From Leptasterias polaris (taxonomy: Eukaryota; Echinodermata; Asteroidea; Forcipulatida; Asteriidae): 64,000 nucleotides of DNA. How positions within the stretch are numbered: position 1 is the first letter of the stretch; each line of letters starts with the position of its first letter. A program made the translations under genes and the position numbers. The DNA lies in assembly GCA_037783415.1 (NCBI GenBank), contig JAZGTN010000003.1:186001-250000 (forward strand). Direction: 5' to 3'. The notes beneath the pieces are model-generated. The model searched no databases, was not told where the DNA came from, and saw nothing but the letters and a program-made list of their open reading frames with translations. Positions 63,620 through 64,000 of the stretch are shown here, piece after piece.

Positions 63620-64000
63620 TTGCAGCATTGACTGGTTTATGTGTTGCATTAATATTTCATTGTAAATATTATTGATCGGACGATGTTTGTAAGTTTTACT
63701 TTTATCCAATCAGCCTTTGCGGATTAGCGTGGGTTGTACATTTTTGCGGGAGATCCTCACTTTGTCACAGTCAACCAAAGTGTTGAGACATTAAATTGTT
63801 CCCCTCCACCAACCCCTTTCATCCCACCGTATATTTCATTGTATTTGTGCCGGTAATTCGCTATACCTAAGTGTGTGCACAGTGAATTGAATTGAACTGA
63901 AATGTTTACCTATACACCGAAAGTTTGGTCTTTCAGGAGGTGTCTTTGTTGTTTATTGGGCGGGAAGAATGAGTCTTCCTTGGCTGTCCTTGGGCGTGAA
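62969..64000. other. gene C intron 1 (partial), runs off the window
   Basis: The first part parallels 16,263-16,620 of gene A, including CA-rich runs. From about 63,460 to the end it shows no match to the other units and no exon. Confidence 0.5.
63587..63617 (+). repeat. (TG)n microsatellite
   Basis: An uninterrupted 31-nt TG run. Confidence 0.95.

Overview
The window is eukaryotic nuclear DNA. Genes are split into short exons with GT-AG introns, introns are long, and much of the sequence is DNA-transposon and MITE debris. The phase 1-1 EGF-domain exons, a P2X7-type cytoplasmic domain, tRNA-derived SINEs, and MITE families that I associate from memory with sea-star genomes all point to a marine deuterostome, most likely an echinoderm (sea star). 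This assignment is inference; no database was consulted.

Layout. Positions 1-2862 hold intergenic DNA and the 3' part of a minus-strand gene for a P2X7-type C-terminal domain (exons 1539-1683 and 2195-2440). Its 5' exon lies in a 1143-bp unit present twice in tandem (2863-4005 and 4006-5148). From about 4.94 kb to the right edge the window is a three-unit tandem array. Unit 1 is about 4.94-24.34 kb, unit 2 about 24.34-42.22 kb, and unit 3 runs from 42.22 kb past the edge. Each unit has a repeat-rich spacer (repeat family 'X', a minisatellite, MITEs) followed by one minus-strand gene for a predicted type I membrane protein: signal peptide, five or six EGF domains, one transmembrane helix and a short tail. 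Units 1 and 2 also carry a large minus-strand exon-like ORF with a PPPPY motif. Units 1 and 2 are near-identical at an offset of about 17.876 kb over most of their length. Unit 3 has a near-identical spacer but a clearly diverged gene.

Gene states. Gene B (28,597-36,294) is intact on paper: 8 exons, 981 coding nt, 326 aa, all splice phases compatible. Gene A (10,759-18,418) is the same except that a 515-bp copy of its own intron DNA interrupts the last exon and replaces the C-terminus. Gene C (53.2 kb to beyond the edge) has a sixth EGF exon, but its transmembrane exon has lost the AG acceptor and its tail exon has an early stop.

Mobile DNA. The tandem paralogues serve as natural empty-site controls, so several insertions can be defined precisely: a TTAA-flanked MITE in genes A and B; a 5'-truncated LINE fragment in A and B; a 2055-bp foldback element with CAGGGGCGGAT ends and a 5-bp target duplication in C; and a 353-bp MITE with a 9-bp duplication in C. 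The most unusual is a 5.2-kb CACTG...CAGTG-ended element (44,266-49,487) inserted in the unit 3 minisatellite. It has CACTA-like subterminal repeats and contains a two-exon SAM-domain fragment, a solo LTR and a SINE relic.
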